Assembly: GCA_013398615.1 (NCBI GenBank)
Contig: VZSR01000692.1
Location: 125,365-189,364 of the forward strand
Direction of reading: 5' to 3'
Source: Brachypodius melanocephalos
Taxonomy: Eukaryota > Chordata > Aves > Passeriformes > Pycnonotidae
DNA: 64,000 bases
Positions 1-9,481 of this stretch are shown piece by piece. The notes beneath the pieces are model-generated. The model ran no database searches. It was not told the origin of the DNA and was given only the letters and a program-made list of their open reading frames with translations. Each line of letters begins with the position of its first letter. The first letter of the stretch is position 1. Position numbers and translations under genes: made by a program.

Positions 1-2108
1 CCAAGCCTTGCACTCAACACCACTGTTACCTTGATCGGCACTGGGAATGGGAACCTCTGTGCTCTGCATGTCAGCAAGCTCTTTGACTTCACCAACTGTG
101 CCTTCTCCCGCTGCTCCTTTGATGGTGTTTTCCAGCCAGAGGTTTCAGGAAACTTCATTGTAAGTCCCGGCATGGAGGAGGGTGGTGACACAGCTGCTGG
201 CTGGGCAGGTTGTCCCCAGCTCCCCAGCATCATGTGGCAGCAAAGCCAGACCCCGACCTCTGCAACAAGTGGTTATTGGTGCCCACCACACGGGCCTGAG
301 AGTCTGCTCATGGTGAGAGTTTGCTCCCAGCCTGGCCCACAGCTGCTCCTTTCTCTCCCTCAGGCCTTCTCTGCCTTCTTCTACACGGTGGACTTCATCC
401 AGACTGTGATGGGAAGACCCGTGCACTTGCCCAGTGACCTGAAGGATGCTGCAGATGCTATCTGTGCCACCAGCTGGAGTGAGGTGGGCTCCCTGGGCAT
501 CATGGGAAGGAGGAGGCTGCTTCACCTGGGCTATCACCCAGGCTTTGAGAAAAGTCCTTGGAGGTCATGGGGTTTCCTGGCACCAATGGAATAGGGGGAA
601 GGCAATTGATGGCTCCTACATGGGACTGGGAGGGGGCTCAGGTGGGTATGGGCAGCCTTGGCCTCACAGATTTAACCACCCTGAGCTTCAGGCCACAAAC
701 ACGAGCCTGGTCATTGCTGTCTTGACTCCTCTTCTCTTTCCCTCTGTGCATCCCACTCAGCTGCTCCAGAAAGCCCCCAAGCTGGAGAAGAGGCTGCCAG
801 ATTACTGCGCTGTCAGCATATTTGTGTATTTGCTCACCACCAAAGGCTACAGCTTCAACAACCACTCCTTCCCCAACATCGCCTTCCAGAAGAAGGTGGG
901 TAGCACCAAAATACATCCCCATCCCATGGGATCTCTTTGGAGTTAGGCCAAAGAATGCTGCAGGAGAGATGATCCCACACAGAAAAAGCCAAGCAGAATC
1001 AAGGAAGATCTCAGTGAAGAGGGGCAGGATGGAACTCTCAGTTTTTGGAGGGATCTGCTGGGGGATGGAAAAATGAGCTGAGCTGGCTGTGGGGTGGTCA
1101 TAGAGTCAGGTCCTTCAGCCCTTCCTTGGCCCTCAAGACACCAGACATCCCAAACAATGATTTGCTGAGGCTTTTTGGGAAGTTACCTCAGGTCGGGATC
1201 TCACTTTTGTCTACACATGCCATGGGCATGTGCAGGGAGATCAGGACTGGCCTGAGTGCACAAGGTTTTACTCCCAGGGGATGAGCCCATTTCAGCACAG
1301 GATGGTCCCTGCTGTGTCCCTGGGCTGGCTGGACCTGTGGGCAAGCAGAGGCTCAGGGGGCTGTGGGCTCCTCCACACTCTTCTTCCTTGGGCTGACACT
1401 GAGGCAGTCCCTGAAGGGTCTGGAGCACAAGTCTTACGAGGAGCAGCTGAGGGAGCTGAGGGGGGGCTCAGCCTGGAGAAAAGGAAGCTCAAGGGGGACC
1501 TTCTCACTCTCTACAACACCCTGACCGGAGGTTGTAGCCAGGTGGGGATTGGTCTCTTCTCACAGCTAACACGTGACAGGACAAGGAAATGGCCTCATGT
1601 TGTGCCAGGGGAAGTTTCAGTTAGATTTTAGGAGAAATTCCTTCATGGAAAACATGGTCAGGAATCGGAATAAGCTGCCCATGGGTGTGGTAGTTACCGT
1701 CCCTGGAGGGATTTAAAATGTGCGGATGTGGCACTCGGGGGCATGGTTAAGTGGTGGCCTTAGCAGTGCTGGTTTTAGTGGTTGGACTCTATGATCTTAG
1801 ATGTCTTTTCCAACTTCAGTGATTCCATGACTCTATGATTCTAAGTTGTCCTGAGGCCCATGGAGCTGGGCTGGCTGGGTGGTGACCATGCCATGCTGTT
1901 TCCACAGGCAGGAGAAACGTCCATTGGCTGGGCCCTGGGTTACATGCTGAACCTCACCAACATGATCCCAGCAGAGAAGCCCTCCTCACACAAAAGCATG
2001 TTGTACAACTACTGGGTCATCCTCATCCTGCTCTTTGTAGTCACCACCCTGACGTCCTTGGTGGCTGCCATCTGTCTGCTCCGGCACAGCAAGTCCAGCA
2101 TAATCTGA
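1..2108 (+). CDS. ENTPD2: ENTPD2-like ecto-nucleoside triphosphate diphosphohydrolase, C-terminal part (5' end outside window)
   Basis: Cell-surface apyrase-family enzyme that hydrolyses extracellular nucleoside triphosphates. Four exons are visible: up to 159 (it runs off the left edge in frame), 364-483, 761-895 and 1908-2108, all flanked by GT and AG, with TGA at 2106-2108. The first exon has the cysteine-rich FSRCSF and GVFQP motifs and ends NFI. The next begins AFSAFFYTVDF, the ENTPD2 form; ENTPD1 and ENTPD8 differ here. The last exon has GYMLNLTNMIPAE followed by one hydrophobic segment (about YWVILILLFVV to AAICLL) and a short cytoplasmic tail HSKSSII, as expected for the second membrane anchor of a plasma-membrane NTPDase. 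The N-terminal anchor and most apyrase conserved regions lie outside the window. The NTPDase family is certain; ENTPD2 rather than a close paralogue is likely but rests on remembered human sequences. Confidence 0.82.
1395..1845 (+). repeat. CR1 LINE fragment, 3' end, in ENTPD2 intron
   Basis: The stretch reads like the 3' part of a chicken-repeat-1 LINE: a GAGG...CAGCTGAGGGAGCTG segment, AGCCTGGAGAA, AACACGTGACAGGACAAGG, TTAGATTTTAGGAGAAATTCCTTCA, and the terminal TCCATGACTCTATGATTCT. It is 5'-truncated and lies in the intron between exons ending at 895 and starting at 1908, in the same orientation as the gene. Boundaries are approximate. Confidence 0.85.
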
Positions 2109-2965
2109 TGGCAGGGACAGGGTGGGCCGTATCTGCAGGACCAGCACCATCCTACCTGCTGGAGGCTTCACAGTCTGAAAGCTTGTTATGTGGCAAGTGC
2201 TCAATGTCCTCCTCCAAGGCCTGACACCATCCCAGAAGGAAAGCTGTCCCCTGCTGACTTCCCCTTGCCCTCAAGCTGCAGGAAAAGGACAGAAGATCAC
2301 TGGCCCTGGTAGAAGAGCCTAAATGTTTCCCAGCACTACTCAGGGATGGACCCTGGAGCAGGCTTGGGAATGGGGCATTCAGAGCTAGGACATCTTTTTG
2401 TCACCAGAGCTGAGCCAATGAGCCCAGGCAACAAAAGGATTCATTTTCATGTGTATGTGTATGAATGGGGAATATTACTTACACTAGTCCTTATAGCTGA
2501 CATTGCTAGCCTGTCCCTGGAGCATCAGCCCTGCCTCCTGGGGAGCTGTGGCCATCACCCAAAGCCTGTGTTTTCTTTCTGGCTGATGCACAAACCCCAC
2601 TGACCTTCAAGGCAAGGTCTTGGCCTTGGCCATTGGCTTCAGCTTTGGGTAAGGACTTAGCAACCGCCAGATGTAGGAAGCTGGCAACTTCTAGGACCTA
2701 CTTCAACAACCCAGACAATAGTGCCTTCACTATCCCTGTGGGTCCTATGTCAGATTTGCCTTTGCTACAGCCAGATTCCTGCAGCTCTGTGGTGCACGGG
2801 CTCCCGCACTGTGAGGCTTTGCTCTGCACTGGGATTTGAGCCTGACATCACCCCACACCAGGCAGCTGGGAGGATGCACCTTCATTTCCAATTGAGTAAG
2901 AATAGGGATGTACAAACATGAAGGTTTGGTTTTGTTTGTTTGAGATTTTTTTTTAAATAATCTGA
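2109..2965 (+). other. ENTPD2-like 3' untranslated region
   Basis: No coding potential of its own is seen. It runs from the stop codon to a canonical polyadenylation signal, giving a 3' UTR of roughly 0.9 kb. Confidence 0.6.
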
Positions 2966-2971
2966 AATAAA
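2966..2971 (+). terminator. Polyadenylation signal AATAAA of the ENTPD2-like gene
   Basis: AATAAA lies about 860 bases after the ENTPD2-like stop codon, after a T-rich stretch. It is the first canonical plus-strand signal after that stop. Confidence 0.65.
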
Positions 2972-2989
2972 CCTTTGTAACCACTGCTA

Positions 2990-5453
2990 TGTCTCAGTGG
3001 CTTGTGATCAGCATCAGGCAGTTCAGCCTGGCTGTCCCATGTGGGCAGAGCCCCACAGCCACATCCACAGGTCAGGCTTTGCCCAAAGATCTCAGCCCTT
3101 GCAGCCTGTCCAATTCTGAGATGCTATCATGGCTCTGTGTGCTCTGCCAGCCTGGAGACGACCTCAAACAGACAAAGGTGGGCTGGAAACCTCACTCCAG
3201 ACCCAGGCTCCTGGAGGTGGAGGAGCTCCAGCCAGCCACAGTCACCAAGTTCCTATTTCCCCAGTGCTGGAGTTGCAGTCACTCCGAAGGTGGGAGCAGG
3301 CAGCTCAAGCTGTCCCTCACTGCCACAGCCCCCAGCAAAACAACCTGCCAGCAGCCTCCACTGCCAGGGCCCAGCACTGGTACTCAAGGGCGGCAGCAAA
3401 GCAGCTCACATTTGCTGCTGCAGTCACTGGCAGCTCACAGACACCAGGGCACACATTGCAATGCTCAGCAGCAGCATGGGACTGGTCCCAGCACTCCAAT
3501 CCTTTGGAAAGCCTCCCCCTGCCCTGCACATTCCACAAACGCTGGAGAGGAGTGGCTGTACAGAGCTGCGGTTTCTCACTGCCCTCTTTGATCCTCCTGG
3601 CAGCACCAACTCTGCTCCATGGGTTTGCTCACTTCCCAACACCCTTCCCTGCTCCAGCTGATCTCCTGGAATGCCACGTTTGACTTAACACACCTGTTCC
3701 CTGCAGCACTTTGCTTTCAGCTCTTCCACTGGCTGCTCCCCATCTCTCTGCACAGGGCAAACCTGATTCTAGTTCAGATGATGCTATGAACTCCCAAGCC
3801 CAGTTTCCTCCCCAGGCTCCTCATCTCCTCAGCACAGGGACTCCCTCCTGTGGTGAGGTTCAGGGCCACTCTCCGTATCTCACACGGAGAAGGCGCTTCT
3901 GGTTCCTGAAGCAGAAACGCCGGTCTAAGAACTGGGGCAGCTCCCAGAATTCAGGCTGGGTTTCCTCTTCTAAGAATTTCAGCTGCAGCTGAATCAGAGC
4001 TGGACATCCACCAAGAGCAGACAATTTTCCTAGTGAAGACTTGGGAGTCTGACATGGAAAAAAGCCGTATGCCCCACTGTGTGCATGGGATTTTGAGACA
4101 GTACCATTACCTTGCCAGGTAGTTATGCATCTGGATGGGCAATGAGACTAGCCAGTGACAGGTGAGCACTGCAGAGAGGGGCCCTGGGCATATGGTTGCC
4201 TCTGTTACAGGGGAAGAGGACACCCCAGAGGCCACTCAGCTGTGGGGTTCAGCTCAGGCCTGTTCAGGTAGGTATGAAAAGCCTTGCTGCTGCAGTGGAA
4301 GGGACATGGGGACTAGATGGGCTCAGGAAACATAGGGGACACAGGAACAGCTCTGCCCTCACAACTTAGCCCAGACCTGTCTGTGCCTATAGCCGTCTCA
4401 GAGCAATCCAGGTGCTGATTGTGACTGCATTACCATAGAGGGATCAGAGCTCTCTGCTCCAGCATTCACTGCAGAGGGTGCCTCAGGTTGACATTCACCA
4501 CCTGTTCTGTCCTTCACCTCATCCACAATGAGTGCCTTCAGCTCTCAACTTTTATTGTACCCCCAGTGCAATGTGCAGAGGCCATGGGGCAGACAGCAGC
4601 AATCCGTGAGATGCCTCCACCGTGCTCTCAGTGCAGGATTAAGTCCTCTGAGCTTTCCAGCAGTGTCATCATCCCCACCATCCTTATGGAAAGTGTCAGG
4701 TTGGGCTGGCAGGAGGGGGTGAAGCAGGACATGGGCACAGCATGCTATCCTCTGCTGGCTACTCCACCACGTCACCGTACCTGTTCCTCCTCACCAGTGT
4801 TTTGGCGCCATCCCTGCCCTCTGCACTGGGGAGGTTTTCTGCAACAAGAAAGTACAAGTTCCATGGACCTCCAACTACCCTGGTGAAATTCACCCTGGTG
4901 AATTTGCCAAGGGTGGCCAAAGAACCACAGAGCCCTGGTGAAGCACGTAAAGCCTCTTCAAGCTGGCCTAGCTTTGGGAGCTCAAGATATGTGTGGGAGA
5001 GAGCAGCGAGCAGCCATGAGAATTGTGCAGTAGCAGCTGTCTTGATGCTCCTCCAGTTCTGCCCGCCCTACTGAATAGCAATTCCCTCCACATCTCAGTT
5101 ACTCTCTCCATCCCTTACCTTCTTCCTCTTCCAGCAAACGAGCCTTTTGTGCTGGCTCTCGTGAATACCCAAAGCAGGTAGGGCAGGAGGCTGCAGCAAG
5201 TACACTCAGCCCACATCACCAGCCCTGCTCAGGAACCCACTGTGCTGGGTGCACAGAGGGAAAGGGGAGGCGTGAAACCAGGTAAGGTGCTCCACCCAGC
5301 ATGGGCGCTCCTGCTCCCACCCCTTGGCTGCAGGGTGCCAGTGTGGGACTTACATAATGAGATTTTGGCAATGACACAATCACCAGCTTAATTACAAGAC
5401 AGGGATAGCAAAGTAATTATTGCAGCAGGGAAGAATCAGGCACCACGACAAGC
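2990..5453. other. Intergenic, between convergent ENTPD2-like and TMEM141
   Basis: Three overlapping plus-strand open frames of 180-206 codons sit at 3000-3680, but they are compositional (S/P/Q-rich, low in stops in all frames), show no recognisable domain and lack a splice or promoter context. A minus-strand AATAAA at 4551-4556 could end a long TMEM141 transcript. I see no supported gene here. Confidence 0.5.
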
Positions 5454-6207
5454 TCAGGGAAAGTAGTAGGAAGATATGACTGTACCTGCAGGCTGAGACA
5501 CCCCACCAGTCACGGCGAGCTCCTGTGGGGACTTGCCTGTCTCCAGGTAAATCCAGAAGTTGGAACATTTCTGCGTCTCAGCTCTGGTTACCACGTAGCT
5601 TCCGAGGGACCCTGCAGCTGGGGCGGCCGAGGTGCTCCTGGGAGTGCCAGCAGCACCTTGGTGGGGACAGCACCTGCTGTGCCGCGAACCCTCCTGAGCC
5701 CTGCGGCACAGGGAGGCGGCTGGAGCCAGAGACGAGCCCCCATAACAGTGGCAAACACCCCTCTGTACCGCTCGGTTGGGCACTTACCAGCAGCCAGCAG
5801 CAGGCTCCACTGCGGGCTGTAGGGCAGCGTCTGCCGCAGCAGCTTCTGCACTGCGAAGGCGGCCCCGCTGCCTGCCGAGACAGGGGCCGGGGTTACCGGA
5901 CACGGCCGGGACGTCCGCGCCGCCCTCGGGGAGCGGCCAAAGACAGCCCGGGGGGTGCCGGGGTGGCTGGACCGGCCCGTACCTGCGAGGAAGCTGCCGA
6001 TGCCCTTCATGAAGGCGTGAGACTGGCAGGCCGCGTACTGCTGCAGCGCCTGCGGGGACGCGTCAGCGCGGGGGCCGGAGGCCCACCCGACCCCCTGAGC
6101 CCCGGCCCCCCCCGCACCCCCAGGCCCCCCAGCCCGTCCCCCGCAGGGCGCACCGGGTGCTTGGCGGCCACATCATCCTCCACCCGCCGCACGCCCAGGT
6201 TCACCAT
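5454..6207 (-). CDS. TMEM141: TMEM141, small multi-pass membrane protein
   Basis: Four exons: 6154-6207, 5983-6049, 5788-5871 and 5454-5611, all with GT-AG junctions and phases 0/1/1. The sum is 363 nt, or 120 residues plus stop. The protein begins MVNLGVRRVEDDVAAKHP, which matches the start of human TMEM141. It continues with YAACQSHAFMKG, the membrane-like LPYSPQWSLLLAA, and SYVVTRAETQKC then FWIYLETG, all TMEM141 hallmarks. The human protein has 108 residues; this one has an extended, unrelated tail after LETGKSPQEL. A GT (CAG|gtacag) inside that tail could be a real splice donor, so the last 10 or so residues are uncertain. Function is poorly known. The gene lies head to head with PAXX. 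Confidence 0.9.
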
Positions 6208-6990
6208 GGCGGCACTGCCGGCCCTGGCCAGGACACGGCGCTTCCACGCCCCCCTCCTTCCGCCCGCCCCTTCCACCGCCCTTTCCGTCGCGGCCATGGC
6301 GGAACCGGCGGGGCCGTTTCATCTGCTGCGAGCCGGGACGGGCCGATTCGTCTGCTACTGCGGACCCGACGGCGCTGTCTAGTGAGAGCGGGGCGGGAGA
6401 AAGGAGCAGGTGGGGGGCGGGCACGGGGCCGCGTGGGGGGCGGGCAGCCCTGGCCTGAGCTGCTTCCTCCCACAGTGTGACCGACGCGATGGAGGTCTGG
6501 GCTGGGGAGCTCGGCGGCTGCCCAGCGCTCGGCTGTGTATGTACCGAGGGGCAGGGGGCGTCCGGAGAGCCCGGGGCTGAGATCCGGAGTGCCAGTGGGG
6601 CAGGGATGGATCTGGACCCAGGCTAAAGCCGTGTTGGACGCGCTCTCCTCCTCTCCCTCTGCAGCGGTGCCCGCCGGAAGAGCACGGTGCGATGCTCAGG
6701 TGGGTGCCGCCGCCCTGGGACCTCCCTCGCTACGGGCACCTTCTCGCCCCGGGCTCCCCCCACCCTAGGCCCCACCTCGCCCGGGGCTTCCCCTGTCTCC
6801 CGCTCCTCTCACCCCCGGTCCCCGTAGGGCCGCCCTGGGTCACGGAGCCGCCGCGCTGAGCCTGGGCCCGGGTTCGGCCACGCTGCGGGTGCCGGAGGAA
6901 CCGCGGTGCCCAGGCCTGGCCCTCGCCCAGCTGCCCGCCGCCGAGGCGCGTAGCCAGCTGCAGGCGCTGGTCTTCGGCATGGCCGGCTGC
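5850..6990. promoter_or_regulatory. CpG-rich bidirectional promoter region of TMEM141 and PAXX
   Basis: Dense CpG (CGCGG, GCGCC, CCGCC runs) covers the first exons of both genes, against a CpG-poor background on either side. The core is 6208-6295, the 88 bp between the two start codons. No TATA box is seen. ATGGCGG occurs at 6206 and 6296, resembling the YY1 start-site motif. Limits are judged by eye. Confidence 0.75.
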
Positions 6991-8263
6991 ATCGAGAGCC
7001 TGGAGAGGCGCCTGGAAGGTCCGTGGTGGGTTTAGGAGAGGGGCGGGCTAGCAGCTCTTGCCACCTTCATGGGATCGTCACCCCACCTAAAGTGCCCTAG
7101 ATGCCCCAGTTCAGAGGCAGCAGGGGAGGGCCCCAGATGGTTTCTTCTCACTGGTCCTAATGGGCCAGCAGAAGAGCTGCTCCCCATCCCCTGTTGGGGC
7201 TGGCCCGTTCTCTAAGCTGGCCAAGATCTGCACCAGACCCCTGCAGGCAGAAGAGACCTTGCCTGGGCCCAGCGGACACAGTGGTGTGTCTCTGTGTGGA
7301 AACACATGGCCTCATGGCCAGCACCACACCAGCATCCTAAATGTGAGAGTCACCATACAGACATCTTTGGGGGGTCTGGGAACATATTGGAACAGTAGCA
7401 GTTTGGATGGAAATGCTGAAAGGAGAATGGGGCTCTGTTTGGCTGTGGAGGGAGCTCGCTGGGGAGGCTTGATGCGGAAACTGGGGGATGTTGTCACATG
7501 CTTTGGCTCTGGCTCCTGTCTCAGTAGCAGTGGAGACATTTGCATCTTCCTGCAGCCCTGAGAAGAACACTGCCCGGAGCCAGCAGCTCTTCCTGCCAGG
7601 TAGGCACTGCCAGGGGCACCTGCCCTGGTCTCACAATCTTTTGTCTTCTCCTTTGTGAAGCCTGCTGGTCCTATATCCATGAGCTCTCCAGGACACTCTG
7701 AGTGCCCTCTGCTGTGGCTGCTGGCAGCCACAGGGCAGGGCTTAGTGTGGTGGCTCTCAGGGTGTCTGGGGTGCTCAGGTCAAAGCCTGGGCAGTGCCAG
7801 CCTCAGAAGGAGGGCAAGCTTTGCTGTGCTTTCAGACTGGAGGCTGTGGTGGATCCATGGCTCGTTTTGGGAGAGGAGGCCAAGTTTGGCCCTTTCTTGC
7901 ACTCTGGTGACTGCTGGTCCTGCCAGGCTGGGCTACCAGAGGCTCCCCCTAGCCCTGGAGGGACTGGCAGGGCTGTCAGAGCTCCTGGGTAACCTGTAAT
8001 CTGTGTCTTGTCTATTCTTGACTGAGGCAGACCCCAGCCCCAGGAAGAGTAGGGCTTCTGGCTTAGCTTTGCCAGCCAAAAGGAAGGTCCCCGGAGAATC
8101 TCTCGTTAACCCTGGTTTCAAAAGGTCAGTGCTGGGGCTGGATGCTGCTCACTGGGCACCCTGTGGGTTCTGCTCTGAAGCAGCAGGGCTCAGGGCTCTA
8201 ATGTTTCCTCCATCTCCTTCCAGCAAGAAGGTGTCATCTGGAGTGAATTTTGAGGACTCCTGA
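6296..8263 (+). CDS. PAXX: PAXX, XRCC4-like non-homologous end-joining factor
   Basis: Paralogue of XRCC4 and XLF that binds Ku and stabilises end-joining complexes at DNA breaks in the nucleus. Seven exons: 6296-6381, 6476-6536, 6665-6699, 6828-7018, 7531-7599, 8031-8124 and 8224-8263. They total 576 nt, or 191 residues (human 204), and are in frame throughout. RFVCYCGPDG and YVTDAMEVW match the start of the human head domain, and SLERRLE the coiled coil. The Ku-binding C-terminus reads PGESLVNPGFKR, then SKKVSSGVNFEDS, nearly identical to the mammalian tail. For exon 5 I chose the acceptor at 7531 because it alone keeps the frame leading to SQQLFLP; the nearer-looking acceptor at 7556 shifts it. 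The start is the first ATG after the promoter. Confidence 0.93.
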
Positions 8264-8909
8264 TGGGTGCTGTCCTGTGCCCTGATGACAGCCCTATGGA
8301 CCCCTATGTCTGAATGAGGAAGTGTCCCTGTTGTTCCGGACCTGCTGAGCTCCTCGACCCAGGGAGACAACAGAGCCAGCAGTTCCTGGCAACCACCCCT
8401 CAGCTAGGGTGGTGGCAGGGCCTTTGGGGGGACAGATGAAGCAGAGGGGACACCAGCATGGTGGGTTTTTTCCCCGCACCTCTTCCCTGCTGGCAGGGAC
8501 CAGCTCCTCACCTTACTTACCATGAACTGGTAGAGTTTGGATGGAGCTTTGATACCGTGGAATGGAAAGATCACCTGTGCTTTGCTTCTTGCCAGTAAAG
8601 GTGTTTCTAGCCAGCTGGTCTCTCTGGGTGTGTCTGTCCATTCTGCCTCTCCCTTTCTCAGGAAGCCTTGGGCCTGTTTCAGCTGAACCCGGAGGTCCGA
8701 GCCTCAGAGAAGTTTGTTCCCTACCAGCTTTTTGCAAATGGGCTGATGGGTGTGTGGTGAGAGGCTGGCCAACCTTTCTGGAGAGCTAGAAGGGTGGGCT
8801 CTGCTTTGCTGGGCACTGGGAGAGGATGAGGAGGTCAGTACAAAGCCTTGTGAGGGAGGAGCTGCTGGGGCGGTCACTCCAGACTCACACTGGTCTTGCT
8901 TGCAAAGCT
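8264..8909. other. PAXX 3' UTR and short convergent spacer to CLIC3
   Basis: There is no open frame of interest. A variant plus-strand signal AGTAAA at 8594-8599 is a possible PAXX polyadenylation site. PAXX and CLIC3 transcripts end within about 300 bp of each other. Confidence 0.4.
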
Positions 8910-8919
8910 TTTATTTATT
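8910..8919 (-). terminator. Overlapping AATAAA polyadenylation signals of CLIC3
   Basis: The plus strand reads TTTATTTATT, so the minus strand carries two overlapping AATAAA hexamers about 565 bases after the CLIC3 stop codon. Confidence 0.75.
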
Positions 8920-9481
8920 TCCAGGAACTCTGAAACTTAGCTTGGGCTTTCCCTGCTTTACAACCCCCAAGTCTGTTGAGAGCTTCCTAATAGTGAGTTT
9001 CGGGGGGAACTGACCTCTGCCCTTTACCTGTGCCATCCCCCTCCAGCTCCTTTTCCTAGGTCTCTATGGCTGTGCCAGGTCCCCTCACCTGGTGCAGGTG
9101 TGAAGGCACTCTGGTGCCTGCTGCCCAGGTGGGTGGCACAGTGTACCTATGCAAGTGGCTGCAGGGCAGCTTGTCGTCCCTGTGTCTGCCCCTGCCCTCA
9201 GCTGGGCACAGCTTTGGCACCAATGGTGCCTGTGGCAGTGCCCGTTTGCCCTCATCCCAATGCTTGAGGGGCCACAGAGCTTGTCCTGATTGTGAGGAAG
9301 GGTGGGTGGCACAAGAGGGGCTCAGTGCACTGCAGATTACTGCCAGCACCTGGGTCCCAGAGGGGGGAACTTGGATGTGAGGGGTGCAGCTCTCCCGAGC
9401 CCTTGCAGGCAGGGGCAGGGTGGGGTGACCTCCTGCCTGACCCCAGCCTTGGCCCTGCACCCACCAGGGCACGTGCCTGGC

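Noticed and set aside
2989..3683. Three overlapping plus-strand open frames of 184-206 codons
   Set aside because: They overlap in all three frames, are rich in S, P, Q and W, show no domain and arise from a stop-poor composition.
7538..7545. Perfect octamer ATTTGCAT, a POU-factor binding site
   Set aside because: It lies inside a PAXX coding exon, where it is explained by the protein; one match in 64 kb is expected by chance.
9218..9232. Short inverted repeat GGCACCAATGGTGCC
   Set aside because: A 7-bp stem in a CLIC3 3' region is common by chance.
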